DNA from: Mycolicibacterium arabiense
GTDB taxonomy: Bacteria > Actinomycetota > Actinomycetes > Mycobacteriales > Mycobacteriaceae
Assembly (NCBI RefSeq): GCF_010731815.2
Contig: NZ_AP022593.1
Coordinates: forward strand, 2,170,001-2,234,000
Direction: 5' to 3'
Length of the DNA stretch: 64,000 bases
A program made the translations under genes and the position numbers. The notes under the pieces were generated by a model, which was not told the DNA's origin, made no database searches, and saw only the letters and a list, made by a program, of their open reading frames with translations. This document shows, piece by piece, positions 25,854 to 34,336 of the stretch (the first letter of the stretch is position 1; each line of letters begins with the position of its first letter).

Positions 25854-26324
25854 ATGGCGCTGAAGACCGACATCCGCGGGATGGTCCACCACTACCCCGA
25901 CCACTTCGTCGTCGGACGCGAGAAGATCCGTGAATACGCGGCGGCGGTGAAGTGCGAGGACCCCGCTAGCTTCGACGAGAAGCCGGCAGCAGAACTCGGC
26001 CACGACGGAATCCTGGCGCCCCTGACGTTCACGTCGGTGTTCGCACTGCTCGTGCAGAAGGACTTCTTCCGCAACGTCGACGTCGGCATCGAGACGATGA
26101 ACATCGTCCAGGTCGATCAACGCTTCGTTTACCACCGGCCGATACATCCCGGCGACAAGTTGTGGGCGCGCCTGGAGATCCACTCCGTGGACGAACGATT
26201 CGGCGCCGACATCGTGGTCACCAGGAACGTCTGCACGAACGAGCGTGGAGAAACCGTGCTCGAGGCGTTCACCACGCTGATGGGGCAGCAGGCCGAGGAG
26301 TCGGTTCGGATCAAGGGCATGTGA
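25854..26324 (+). CDS. HadC-like (3R)-hydroxyacyl-ACP dehydratase subunit paralogue
   Basis: A 156-residue hot-dog-fold protein. MALKTDIRGM, VGREKIREYAAAVKC, LAPLTFTSVFALLVQ, MNIVQVDQRFVYH and SVDERFGADIVVTRN closely match mycobacterial HadC, a subunit of the FAS-II dehydratase that builds mycolic acids. HadC-type subunits lack the catalytic Asp/His of HadB and bind the acyl chain. Here it stands alone without hadA or hadB. A GGGGG stretch before the ATG may be the ribosome binding site. The preceding gap (25711-25853) shows no other gene. Confidence 0.85.
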   Translation: MALKTDIRGMVHHYPDHFVVGREKIREYAAAVKCEDPASFDEKPAAELGHDGILAPLTFTSVFALLVQKDFFRNVDVGIETMNIVQVDQRFVYHRPIHPGDKLWARLEIHSVDERFGADIVVTRNVCTNERGETVLEAFTTLMGQQAEESVRIKGM

Positions 26325-26397
26325 CACGCGGGCGCGCGCCCGAACCTCAAGTGTCAAAAGTGACAAAACACCGGCCGGTCTGCCCGATACTGGCCGC

Positions 26398-26889
26398 ATG
26401 GTCTCCCTCATCGTCCACTTCGTTCTCGGCCTCGCCGTCATCGCCTGGATCGTCCGGGCCAATCCCCTGGTCTTCGCCAAGCCCGCGGGCGGCCCGGCGT
26501 TCTCTGCGATGGAGATCGTGCTGTACGTCGTCGGGGTGGCCTCGATCGCACTCGGCTACTACTTCAACCACCAGTTCGTCGCCCAGTACGCGGTCGAGGG
26601 CGGGAATCCCATCTGGGGCCCCGGGAGTTGGCAGCAGTTCATCGTCCTGGGTTACGCGAACCCGGCCGCGGCGTCGGCGAGCCAGGACTACACCATCATC
26701 AACGTCATCCTGCTGCCGCTGTTCACCATCTGGGACGGCCACCGCCGGGGCATCCGACGGCCGTGGCTGTTCTTCGTGTCGAGCCTGTTCACCAGCTGCG
26801 CGTTCGCGTACGCGTTCTACTTCGCCGTCGTCGAGCGCCAGCACCGCCACCAGCAGGCCGAGCAGGGGCTGAGTTCCATCCCGGCCTGA
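26398..26889 (+). CDS. DUF2834-like membrane protein
   Basis: A 163-residue protein with about four hydrophobic helices: SLIVHFVLGLAVIAWIV, MEIVLYVVGVASIALGYYF, DYTIINVILLPLFTIWDGHR and PWLFFVSSLFTSCAFAYAFY. The DYTIINV...WDGHRRGIRRPW segment resembles DUF2834 proteins. Function is unknown. It sits 73 bp after the HadC-like gene and 17 bp before the nitronate-monooxygenase-like gene, so it may share a transcript with the latter. Confidence 0.6.
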   Translation: MVSLIVHFVLGLAVIAWIVRANPLVFAKPAGGPAFSAMEIVLYVVGVASIALGYYFNHQFVAQYAVEGGNPIWGPGSWQQFIVLGYANPAAASASQDYTIINVILLPLFTIWDGHRRGIRRPWLFFVSSLFTSCAFAYAFYFAVVERQHRHQQAEQGLSSIPA

Positions 26890-26906
26890 CTGCCTACAGT
26901 GCAGGC

Positions 26907-27869
26907 ATGGGGCTGCACACCACGCTGACGTCACTGCTGGGCATCGACCACCCGATCGTCTCGGCCCCGATGGGCGGTGTCGCAGGTGGCCGGCTGGCCG
27001 CGGCGGTGGCCAATGGCGGCGGCTTGGGCATGGTCGGTAGCGGCGACCTCGACTGGCTTCGCCGCGAGTGCGCCCTGGCTCGGGCCGGAACCGAGAAGCC
27101 CTGGGGTGTCGGACTGTTGGCGTGGGCCATCGACGACGACGTGCTGCAGTGGGTCATCGACCAGCGGCCTGCGGCGATCATGCTGTCGTTCGGGGACCCC
27201 ACGCCCCACGCCGACGCCGTGCGCGCCGCCGGGATTCCACTGTTCGTCCAGGTGACCACGCTGCCCGACGCGCTGCACGCGCTCGAGGTCGGCGCGGACG
27301 TCGTCGTGGCCCAGGGCGCCGAGGCAGGCGGGCACGGCGAGGGCCGCGCCACGCTGCCGTTCGTCCCCGCCGTGGTGGACGCCGCAGGAACCACGCCGGT
27401 CGTCGCCGCGGGTGGCGTCGCCGACGGCCGCGGACTGGCGGCGGCCCTGATGCTCGGCGCTGCGGGCGCGATGATCGGCACTCGATTCGAGGCGACTCCC
27501 GAGGCGCTGCTGGGCGACGGCGAACGCACCGCGATCACCGGGGCATCGGCTGCGGGCACGACCCGCGACCGCGTCCTCGACATCGTCGTCGACTCGCCGT
27601 GGCCGCACCGCTTCACCGCGCGCACGCTGCGCAACAGGTTCACCGACGCGTGGCATGGCCATGAGGATGCGCTGCGCTTCGACTCCAGCGCCAAGGCCGA
27701 GTACCGCGACGGCGTCGAGCGGGGCGACCCCGACTACCTGCCGGTGTGGGCGGGCGAAGCCGTCGACCTCGTCACCGACGTGACCGGCGCGACCGAACTC
27801 GTCGGGCGCATCGCCGGCGAGGCGGCACACGCGATGGAGACCGTGCACGCGAACCTGGGCGGCTCCTGA
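26907..27869 (+). CDS. Nitronate monooxygenase / 2-nitropropane dioxygenase-like flavoprotein
   Basis: A 320-residue TIM-barrel FMN protein. [22 protein letters not shown] is the N-terminal FMN region, [14 protein letters not shown] holds the likely catalytic His region, and [23 protein letters not shown] binds FMN phosphate. Members oxidise nitronates or act on other small substrates; the actual role is unknown. Its stop overlaps the start of nei2 (TGATG), so the two genes are translationally coupled. Confidence 0.85.
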   Translation: MGLHTTLTSLLGIDHPIVSAPMGGVAGGRLAAAVANGGGLGMVGSGDLDWLRRECALARAGTEKPWGVGLLAWAIDDDVLQWVIDQRPAAIMLSFGDPTPHADAVRAAGIPLFVQVTTLPDALHALEVGADVVVAQGAEAGGHGEGRATLPFVPAVVDAAGTTPVVAAGGVADGRGLAAALMLGAAGAMIGTRFEATPEALLGDGERTAITGASAAGTTRDRVLDIVVDSPWPHRFTARTLRNRFTDAWHGHEDALRFDSSAKAEYRDGVERGDPDYLPVWAGEAVDLVTDVTGATELVGRIAGEAAHAMETVHANLGGS

Positions 27870-28639
27870 TGCCCGAGGGCGACACCGTCTTCCGCGCCGC
27901 GGCCAAGCTACGCGAGGCGCTGGAGGGCAAGACGCTCACCCGGTGCGACGTGCGGGTGCCGAAGTTCGCGACCGTCGACCTCACCGGCTGCGTGGTGGAC
28001 GAAGTGCTCAGCCGTGGCAAGCACTTGTTCATCCGGGCCGGTGACGCGAGCATCCACTCGCACCTCAAGATGGATGGCGCGTGGCTGATCGGCGGCCAGA
28101 TCCGCCGGGTGCCCGAGTACAAGGTGCGAATCCTGCTGGAGACGGCCGACTCCCGCGCGGCGGGCGTCGACCTCGGCGTGCTGGAGATCCTCAATCGCGC
28201 CGACGACATGGCGACCGTCGACCACCTCGGCCCCGACCTCCTCGGTCCGGACTGGGAACCCCGGGTGGCCGCGACCAACCTGGCCGCAGATCCGGAACGG
28301 CCGCTCGCCGAGGCACTGCTCGACCAGCGGGTGATGGCAGGCGTCGGCAACGTCTACGCCAACGAGCTGTGCTTCGTGATGGGACGGCTGCCGACCACCC
28401 CGGTCGGCGACCTGAAGGACCCGTTGCGCGTCGTGCAGCGGGCGCGAGACATGCTGTGGCTGAACCGCTCCCGCGTGAACCGCACCACGACCGGAGACAC
28501 CCGACCCGGCCGTGACCTGTGGATCTACGGCCGGGTCGGGCGCCCGTGTCGACGCTGCGGGACGACGGTCCTGTCGGATCGGGCCGAGGTCACCGGCAGT
28601 GAGCGGATCTCGTTCTGGTGTCCGGTCTGTCAGACCTGA
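27869..28639 (+). CDS. nei2: DNA glycosylase/AP lyase Nei2 (endonuclease VIII)
   Basis: A 256-residue Fpg/Nei protein. It opens MPEGDTVFR with the catalytic Pro2 and Glu3, Lys51 in SRGKHLFI is the conserved beta-hairpin lysine, the H2TH region reads [20 protein letters not shown], and the end carries a CRRC...CPVC zinc finger. It excises oxidised pyrimidines. In M. tuberculosis the orthologue (Rv3297) directly follows lhr; here three genes separate them. Coupled to the preceding flavoprotein gene by TGATG overlap. Confidence 0.93.
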   Translation: MPEGDTVFRAAAKLREALEGKTLTRCDVRVPKFATVDLTGCVVDEVLSRGKHLFIRAGDASIHSHLKMDGAWLIGGQIRRVPEYKVRILLETADSRAAGVDLGVLEILNRADDMATVDHLGPDLLGPDWEPRVAATNLAADPERPLAEALLDQRVMAGVGNVYANELCFVMGRLPTTPVGDLKDPLRVVQRARDMLWLNRSRVNRTTTGDTRPGRDLWIYGRVGRPCRRCGTTVLSDRAEVTGSERISFWCPVCQT

Positions 28640-28648
28640 CGGTCAGTC

Positions 28649-29809
28649 TCAGAAGGGCTTGCGCGCCAGCTTGAAGATCTTGTTCACGACGGTGGCGAAC
28701 TGCTTGGGCAGCGGGCCCTTGTTGTAGGGCAGGCCGTACCGCTCGCAGATCTCCTGGACCTCGGGAGCCAGCTCGGCGTGTCGGTGCGCCGGGATGTCCG
28801 GGAACAGGTGGTGTTCGATCTGGAACGACAGGTTGCCGCTCATGATGTGGAACAGCTTGCCGCCGGTCAGGTTCGCCGAGCCGAGCAGCTGCCGGAAGTA
28901 CCACTGCCCGCGCGACTCGCTCTTGGTCTCCTCGATCGAGAACTCCTGCACGCCCTCCGGGAAGTGTCCGCAGAAGATGATGGCGTAGGACCACACGTTG
29001 CGGATCAGGTTGGCAGTTGCGTTGCCCGCGAACGTGAACGGCGCGAACGGGCCGGACAGCAGCGGGAACGCCACGTAGTCCTTCATGGTCTGGCGCTTGA
29101 CCTTGTTCCAGATGCCCGCCGCGATCTCGCGCTTGTCGACGATCGAGATCTCGCCGGAGCGGATGCGCTCGGTCTCCAGTTCGTGCAGGGCCACGCCGTA
29201 CTGGAAGAACACCATCAGCAGGAACGCATAGATCGGGTTGCCGCGGTAGTAGGGCACCCACTTCTGGTCCTCGCTCATGCGGAGGATGCCGTAGCCCACG
29301 TCGCGGTCCATGCCGACGATGTTGGTGTAGGTGTGGTGCATGTAGTTGTGCGAGTGCCGCCACTGGTCGCTCGGGCAGGCTGAGTCCCACTCGAAGTTGC
29401 GGCTCGCCAGCGCCGGGTCGCCCGTCCAGTCGTACTGGCCGTGCATGACGTTGTGGCCGATCTCCATGTTGTCGAGGATCTTCGAGATGGCGAGCATCGC
29501 GGTGCCCGCCAGCCACGCAGGCGGCAGCACGCCTGCCCACAGCAGGGCTCGGCCCCCGGCCTCGAGGCCACGCTGGGCCTTGATGACGTTGCGGATGTAG
29601 GCGAGGTCGCGCTCGCCGAGGTCGGCGACGACCCGCTCGCGGATCGCGTCGAGTTCCTTGCCGAACGCCTCGACCTGCTCGGGCGTGAGGCTGATGGTCT
29701 CGCCGTTGACGGTCTTGCTGACGCCGCCGCGGGGGGTGGTCGTCGTCGCCTTCTCGGTGGTGCCAGTGGTATCGGTGGTATCGGTGGTGCGTTCGAGCAT
29801 GGCAGTCAT
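28649..29809 (-). CDS. desA3: Membrane acyl-CoA desaturase (DesA3 type)
   Basis: A 386-residue membrane fatty-acid desaturase. Three histidine clusters bind the di-iron centre: GHNVMHG (about residues 119-123), RHSHNYMHH (152-159) and IEHHLFPDIPAHRH (333-344). It is expected to introduce a delta-9 double bond into stearoyl-CoA, as DesA3 (Rv3229c) does. The N-terminus is Thr-rich and repetitive (TTDTTDTTG). ATG at 29809 has an AGAGAGGA ribosome binding site; a second ATG is at 29800. It follows its reductase partner by 35 bp, as in Rv3229c-Rv3230c. Confidence 0.92.
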   Translation of the reverse strand: MTAMLERTTDTTDTTGTTEKATTTTPRGGVSKTVNGETISLTPEQVEAFGKELDAIRERVVADLGERDLAYIRNVIKAQRGLEAGGRALLWAGVLPPAWLAGTAMLAISKILDNMEIGHNVMHGQYDWTGDPALASRNFEWDSACPSDQWRHSHNYMHHTYTNIVGMDRDVGYGILRMSEDQKWVPYYRGNPIYAFLLMVFFQYGVALHELETERIRSGEISIVDKREIAAGIWNKVKRQTMKDYVAFPLLSGPFAPFTFAGNATANLIRNVWSYAIIFCGHFPEGVQEFSIEETKSESRGQWYFRQLLGSANLTGGKLFHIMSGNLSFQIEHHLFPDIPAHRHAELAPEVQEICERYGLPYNKGPLPKQFATVVNKIFKLARKPF

Positions 29810-29844
29810 GGCTGGTCCTCTCTCGTACGTGTGGATGGAATGGT

Positions 29845-30936
29845 CTAGAGCGCGACGTCGACGTCGCCGACGGGTGCGGTGACGCAGATCTGCACGTCTT
29901 CCTCGACCGAGGTCGACACGGCACCGGTGATCAGGTTCTTCACCGCGCCGCTGGTCTTGCGACGGGTGCAGGTGTGGCAGATGCCCATTCGGCATCCGCT
30001 CTGAGGCTTCAGCCCGGCGGCCTCGGCCTGCTCGAGCAGCGACCGTCCGTCGTCGGTGACCTCGACGGCACTGTCGGCGAACGTCACGCGCCCGCCAGAG
30101 GCCTCGGTCGGCACCTCGAAGACCGGGGGCACGAAGCTCTCCCACAGCGCGTCCGGACGGAGTTCGCGGACGGCGTCCACCAGCGCGGGCGGTCCGCAGA
30201 CGTACACGGCGTCGGCATCGGGCATCGCCGCCGCCAGGTGGTCGGCCCCGAATCGGCCCGTCACGTCGCCGGCATCGGCGGTGCGGGTGTAGCCGTGCAG
30301 GACCCGTACTGATGCGGGCAGCTCGGCCAGCTCGTCGCGGTAGCAAGCCTCCTCGGCGCTGCGGGCGTAGTGCAGGAAGGCGATCTCCGTCCCCTCCTGC
30401 TCGTGGTGGCCCTCGGCGACCAGCGTGCGCAGCATCGACAGCACCGGCGTGATGCCGCTGCCGCCAGAGACGAAGAGGATCCGCTTCGGCCGGACGGCGG
30501 GCAGCACGAAGTCCCCGCCGCCCGCTTCCAGCCCGACGACCATGCCGGGGCGCGCGTTGCGGTAGAGGTGCTCGGACACGGTTCCGCCGTCGTGCAGGCC
30601 CACCGTCAACTCGACGAGGCGGGTGTTCTCGGCGTTGGCCGGTGAGTAGCAGCGCATCTGTCGTCGACCGTCGACCTCGACGGTGAGGTTCACGTGCTGA
30701 CCGGCCCGCAGGGGCTGCCCGCCAGTGAACACGTGATTCGGTTCCAGCGTCAGCGTGACGCTGCGCGGGGTGTCCCGGCGAACGGCGACGACCTTGGCGC
30801 GGGCGTCGCCGAGGGTCCACGTCGGTTCGACCAGCTCGGTGAAACGGTCGACGCCGTGGGGTCCGGTCAAGAGGTCTACCAGCGACGAGCGCAGCACTCG
30901 ATCGCGGAGGCGCAGCTTCGATGGTTGAGTGAACAT
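29845..30936 (-). CDS. Ferredoxin reductase-like oxidoreductase, electron donor for DesA3 (Rv3230c-like)
   Basis: About 363 residues. An FAD-binding FNR domain (MRCYSPANAE, the RxYS motif) is followed by the NAD(P) domain (ILFVSGGSGITPVLSML and VYVCGPPALVDAV), then a C-terminal plant-type [2Fe-2S] ferredoxin domain with CRMGICHTC and a distal Cys in VQICVTAP. This matches Rv3230c, which passes electrons from NADPH to DesA3. Start set at ATG 30936 (MFTQPSKLRLRD). The divergent TetR and the palindrome at 30997 likely regulate the pair. Confidence 0.9.
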   Translation of the reverse strand: MFTQPSKLRLRDRVLRSSLVDLLTGPHGVDRFTELVEPTWTLGDARAKVVAVRRDTPRSVTLTLEPNHVFTGGQPLRAGQHVNLTVEVDGRRQMRCYSPANAENTRLVELTVGLHDGGTVSEHLYRNARPGMVVGLEAGGGDFVLPAVRPKRILFVSGGSGITPVLSMLRTLVAEGHHEQEGTEIAFLHYARSAEEACYRDELAELPASVRVLHGYTRTADAGDVTGRFGADHLAAAMPDADAVYVCGPPALVDAVRELRPDALWESFVPPVFEVPTEASGGRVTFADSAVEVTDDGRSLLEQAEAAGLKPQSGCRMGICHTCTRRKTSGAVKNLITGAVSTSVEEDVQICVTAPVGDVDVAL

Positions 30937-30996
30937 GTGTATACCGTGCGCCCCGTCGGTGCTGATCGTCAAGGGGTTTCCGCTGCTTGTGGTACG

Positions 30997-31013
30997 GTTC
31001 ACAAACAGTGAAC
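30997..31013. promoter_or_regulatory. DesT-like palindromic operator GTTCAC-N5-GTGAAC
   Basis: Perfect 6-bp arms GTTCAC (30997-31002) and GTGAAC (31008-31013) separated by AAACA lie in the gap between the desaturase operon and its divergent TetR gene. AGTGAAC is the half-site known for DesT-type fatty-acid desaturase repressors. The right arm contains the GTG start codon of the TetR gene, implying tight autoregulation. Confidence 0.6.
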
Positions 31014-31673
31014 AGTCGTACTCCAAAGTCACAATCGTCCCGTTCGTCGCGGGACGGGACGTCGCGCGAGGAGCGCAAGGAAGCCACCCGCCGGGCCATC
31101 GTCGCGGCAGCGCTCCGGCTCCTCGAATCCCGCAGCTTCAGCGGTCTGAGCCTGCGCGAGGTCACCAGGGAGGCGGGCATCGTGCCCGCGGCGTTCTACC
31201 GTCACTTCGAATCGATGGAGGCTCTCGGTCTCGTCCTGATCGACGAGTCGTTCCGTGCCCTGCGCGACATGCTGCGTGGCGCACGTGCAGGCAAGCTGGA
31301 CCCCAACCGGGTCATCGAGTCGTCGGTGGACATCCTCATCGCGGGCGTCAACGAGCGCAGGGAGCACTGGCGGTTCATCGGCCGCGAACGCAACAGCGGC
31401 GTCACGGTGCTGCGCTACGCCATCCGCACCGAGATCCGGCTGATCACCTCCGAGCTGGCGATCGACCTCGCGCGCTTCCCCGGCCTGAACACCTGGAGCA
31501 GCGAGGACCTCAACATCCTCGCGACGCTGTTCGTCAACGCCATGATCTCCATCGCCGAGACCATCGACGACGCGAACGACAGCGCTGCCCTCGAAGAGAT
31601 CCGGCGCACCGCCGTCAAGCAGCTGCGCCTGATCGTCGTCGGCATCACGGGGTGGCGCAGCGCGACGGTCTGA
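31008..31673 (+). CDS. TetR family regulator, DesT-like repressor of the desaturase genes
   Basis: About 221 residues. SREERKEATRRAIVAAALRLLE and GLSLREVTREAGIVPAAFYRHFESMEALGLVL form the helix-turn-helix. The sequence is close to DesT-type regulators, which sense the ratio of saturated to unsaturated acyl-CoA and control desaturase genes. GTG at 31008 is within the operator-like palindrome. Divergent from the ferredoxin reductase-desA3 pair, its likely target. Regulatory role is inferred from family resemblance and position. Confidence 0.88.
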   Translation: MNSRTPKSQSSRSSRDGTSREERKEATRRAIVAAALRLLESRSFSGLSLREVTREAGIVPAAFYRHFESMEALGLVLIDESFRALRDMLRGARAGKLDPNRVIESSVDILIAGVNERREHWRFIGRERNSGVTVLRYAIRTEIRLITSELAIDLARFPGLNTWSSEDLNILATLFVNAMISIAETIDDANDSAALEEIRRTAVKQLRLIVVGITGWRSATV

Positions 31674-31693
31674 GTCGCGAATAGGGTCGCCTC

Positions 31694-32479
31694 ATGGCGA
31701 ACCTGCACGTGACCCGCCCCCGTCCCGACGTCGTCCTCATCACCCTCGACCGGCCCGACAAACTCAACGCGCTGAGCTACGGGCTCGTCGAGGACCTGCA
31801 CCGGACCCTCGACGACGTCAAGGCGGACAACGAATGTCGCGTCGTCGTCCTGACCGGCGCCGGGCGCGGATTCTGCTCCGGCCTCGACCTCACCGAACCA
31901 TTCCCCGAGGAGGCCAAGGACGGGCTGGAGTTCCCGCGGTCGAGCATGCGGTGGCAGGAACGGATCGCCGAACTCACTACGAAACTCGCCCACCTGCGCC
32001 AGCCGGTGATCGCCGCGGTCAACGGCCCTGCGTATGGCGGTGGCTTCGCCCTGGCCCTGGCGTCCGACATCCGCATCGCGTCGGCCGACGCCAGGTTCTG
32101 CACCCAGTTCATCAAACTCGGTCTCGGCGGCTGCGACATCGGTGTGAGCTACACGTTGCCGCGCATCGTCGGCGCCGGACAGGCGTTCGACCTCATCCTC
32201 ACCGCCCGCACGGTGGACGCGCCGGAGGCCTTGGGCCTCGGTCTCGTCTCGCGCATCTCCGACGGCGCGGTGCTCGACGACGCGCTCGCCATCGCCGAGA
32301 CGCTCTGCGGCTTCGGTAGATTCGGCGTGGAGTCCACCAAGCAGGTGCTGTGGGCGAACCTCGAGGCGTCGAGCCTGGAGGCCGCGCTGCAGGTGGAGAA
32401 TCGCAGCCAGATCCTGGCGTCGACCAGCGGCGAACTGCGCGAGGCCGCCGCCGCGTTCGCCAATCGCAAGAAGGGTTGA
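31694..32479 (+). CDS. Enoyl-CoA hydratase/isomerase family protein
   Basis: A 261-residue crotonase-fold protein. GRGFCSGLDL is the first oxyanion-hole loop and NGPAYGGGFALALASDIRIAS the second. The usual catalytic pair of Glu is not evident: the position of the first Glu reads Phe/Ala (GGGFALAL) and the region of the second reads KLGLGGCDIG, with an Asp. So it may be an isomerase, thioesterase-like or non-canonical member. It begins 20 bp after the TetR stop and ends overlapping the aldolase-like gene start. Confidence 0.85.
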   Translation: MANLHVTRPRPDVVLITLDRPDKLNALSYGLVEDLHRTLDDVKADNECRVVVLTGAGRGFCSGLDLTEPFPEEAKDGLEFPRSSMRWQERIAELTTKLAHLRQPVIAAVNGPAYGGGFALALASDIRIASADARFCTQFIKLGLGGCDIGVSYTLPRIVGAGQAFDLILTARTVDAPEALGLGLVSRISDGAVLDDALAIAETLCGFGRFGVESTKQVLWANLEASSLEAALQVENRSQILASTSGELREAAAAFANRKKG

Positions 32480-33585
32480 CCGACGTGCTCCACGACCCCG
32501 ACTGGCGTGGTTTCGCCAGCGACAACTACGCGGGCGTCCACCCCGAGGTGCTCGACGCGATCTCCGCGGCCAACGGCGGTCACCAGACCGCCTACGGCGG
32601 CGACGCGTACACGGCGCGGCTGCGCGAGGTCATGCAGCAGCACTTCGGCGAACGGACCGAGACGTTCCCGGTCTTCAACGGCACCGGGGCGAACGTCGTT
32701 GGGCTGACCAGCATGCTGCCCCGCTGGGGCGCCGTGATCACCGCGACCACGGCACACGTCAACACCGACGAGGCCGGCGCGCCCGAGCGGATGACGGGCA
32801 TCAAGTTGCTCACCATCCCGACGACCGACGGCAAGCTGGACCCTGCGGCGATCGCCACCGAGGCGTTCGGGTGGGGCAACGAGCACCGGGCACAGCCGCT
32901 CGCGGTGAGCATCACCCAGACCACCGAACTGGGCACGCTGTACACGCCCGACGAGGTGCGTGCGATCGCCGACTTCGCCCACGAGCACGGCATGGCGCTG
33001 CACATGGACGGTGCCCGGCTGTGGAATGCCGCTGCCGCACTTGGCGTTCCGTTCCGCGCGTTCACCACCGACGCAGGCGTCGACGTCCTCAGCTTCGGCG
33101 GCACCAAGATCGGCGGCCTCGGCGCGGAGGCGGTGGTCGTACTGGACCCCGCGCGCACCGTCGGTCTGGTCTACCTGCGCAAGCTGACGATGCAGCTGGC
33201 CAGCAAGATGCGCTTCGTGTCGGCTCAACTGCTCGCACTGTTCGACGACGACCTCGGTCTCCGCAGCGCCGCCAACGCGAACGCCATGGCCACCCGGCTG
33301 CGAGGTGCGCTCGAGTCGGGCGTCGCCGACGGCTCGATTCGCGGACTGACGTTCACCCAACCCACGCAAGCGAACGCAATCTTCGCGACGCTCTACACCG
33401 CGGCGGCCGACCGCATTCGGGAGCAGGCGCGCTTTTACGACTGGGATCGGGCGCGCGGCGAGGTGCGCTGGATGTGCTCTTGGGACACCACCGAAGCCGA
33501 CGTCGACCGCTTCGTCGACGTCATCCGTACCGAACTCGTGCGCGACCAAACGCCTATCGCGGCGTCCCGCCGCCGTCGACGATGA
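32476..33585 (+). CDS. Low-specificity L-threonine aldolase-like PLP enzyme
   Basis: About 369 residues. FASDNYAGVHPEVLDAI opens the fold, PVFNGTGANVVGLTSML is the glycine-rich cofactor region, HMDGARLWNAAAAL carries the Asp that binds the pyridine nitrogen, and SFGGTKIGGLGAEA holds the PLP lysine. These match the beta-eliminating lyase/threonine aldolase family, which cleaves threonine to glycine and acetaldehyde. The likely start is TTG at 32476, overlapping the previous stop (TTGA) after AAGAAGGG; GTG at 32485 is the alternative. Confidence 0.85.
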   Translation: MTDVLHDPDWRGFASDNYAGVHPEVLDAISAANGGHQTAYGGDAYTARLREVMQQHFGERTETFPVFNGTGANVVGLTSMLPRWGAVITATTAHVNTDEAGAPERMTGIKLLTIPTTDGKLDPAAIATEAFGWGNEHRAQPLAVSITQTTELGTLYTPDEVRAIADFAHEHGMALHMDGARLWNAAAALGVPFRAFTTDAGVDVLSFGGTKIGGLGAEAVVVLDPARTVGLVYLRKLTMQLASKMRFVSAQLLALFDDDLGLRSAANANAMATRLRGALESGVADGSIRGLTFTQPTQANAIFATLYTAAADRIREQARFYDWDRARGEVRWMCSWDTTEADVDRFVDVIRTELVRDQTPIAASRRRRR

Positions 33586-34324
33586 CGACGGTCCCCGTCA
33601 TGTAGCTGCCCGCATCCGAACAGAGAAGCAGTGCGGCACCGACCATCTCGTCGGGCGAGGCCAACCGCTTCATCAACGTGCCACCCACCATGTGGTCGAT
33701 CGCCTGCTGCGGATTCTTGCGCATCATGTCCGTGTCGACCGGCCCGGGCGCAATCGCGTTGACCCGAATCCCATGGCCCGCCCACTCCGCCGCCATCGAC
33801 CGGGTGAACGACATCATCGCCGCCTTGCCCGCCGCGTAGATCGACAGACTCGGCGCGAAGTTGAACGCCCCTACCGACACCACGTTCAGCACCGCGGCAT
33901 TGGCGCTCTGCTGCAGGTGCGGCAGTGCGGCCTGGGCGAGGAACACCGGCCCCCGCACGTTCACGTCGTTGGACTTGGCCCACGCCTCGACGGTCATCTC
34001 GCCCAAGGGTTGCGCCAACGCGTTGGCTGCGTTGTTCACCACGACGTCGAGACCGCCGAACTCCGCGACCGCGCCGTCGACCAGCGCCGCGAGACTATCG
34101 ACCTCCCCGGCGTGGGCGGGGATGCCGACCGCCTCGCCGCCGAGCCCGCGCAGGAACCCGGCCGCCTCAGCGCAGGCGTCGGCCTTTCGGCTGGACACGA
34201 CGACCCGTGCGCCTGCCAAGAGGAATCCCTCGGCCAGTGCGAGGCCAATCCCCCTGGTGCCGCCGGTGACGAGGACGGTGCGGTCGGACATGTCGAAGAG
34301 CCGGTCGAACGACGAACGATCCAT
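33554..34324 (-). CDS. Short-chain dehydrogenase/reductase (SDR)
   Basis: A 256-residue classical SDR. VLVTGGTRGIGLALAEGF is the cofactor loop, VVSSRKADACAEA suggests NADP, VVNNAANALAQP is an NNAA variant, and SIYAAGKAAM carries Tyr-x3-Lys with Ser in VVSVGAFN. It ends with TGTVVIVDGGGTPR, the usual SDR C-terminus. ATG 34324 is annotated; ATG 34291 (MSDRTVLVTGG) is also possible. The 3' end overlaps the threonine-aldolase-like gene by 32 nt on the opposite strand. Confidence 0.88.
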   Translation of the reverse strand: MDRSSFDRLFDMSDRTVLVTGGTRGIGLALAEGFLLAGARVVVSSRKADACAEAAGFLRGLGGEAVGIPAHAGEVDSLAALVDGAVAEFGGLDVVVNNAANALAQPLGEMTVEAWAKSNDVNVRGPVFLAQAALPHLQQSANAAVLNVVSVGAFNFAPSLSIYAAGKAAMMSFTRSMAAEWAGHGIRVNAIAPGPVDTDMMRKNPQQAIDHMVGGTLMKRLASPDEMVGAALLLCSDAGSYMTGTVVIVDGGGTPR

Positions 34325-34336
34325 GGGCTCAGTAGA

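Noticed and set aside
28649..31180. An 843-codon frame that seems to fuse the desaturase to an upstream protein.
   Set aside because: The upstream part is antisense or off-frame to the ferredoxin reductase gene, which has all FNR and [2Fe-2S] motifs. A start with ribosome binding site is present at 29809.
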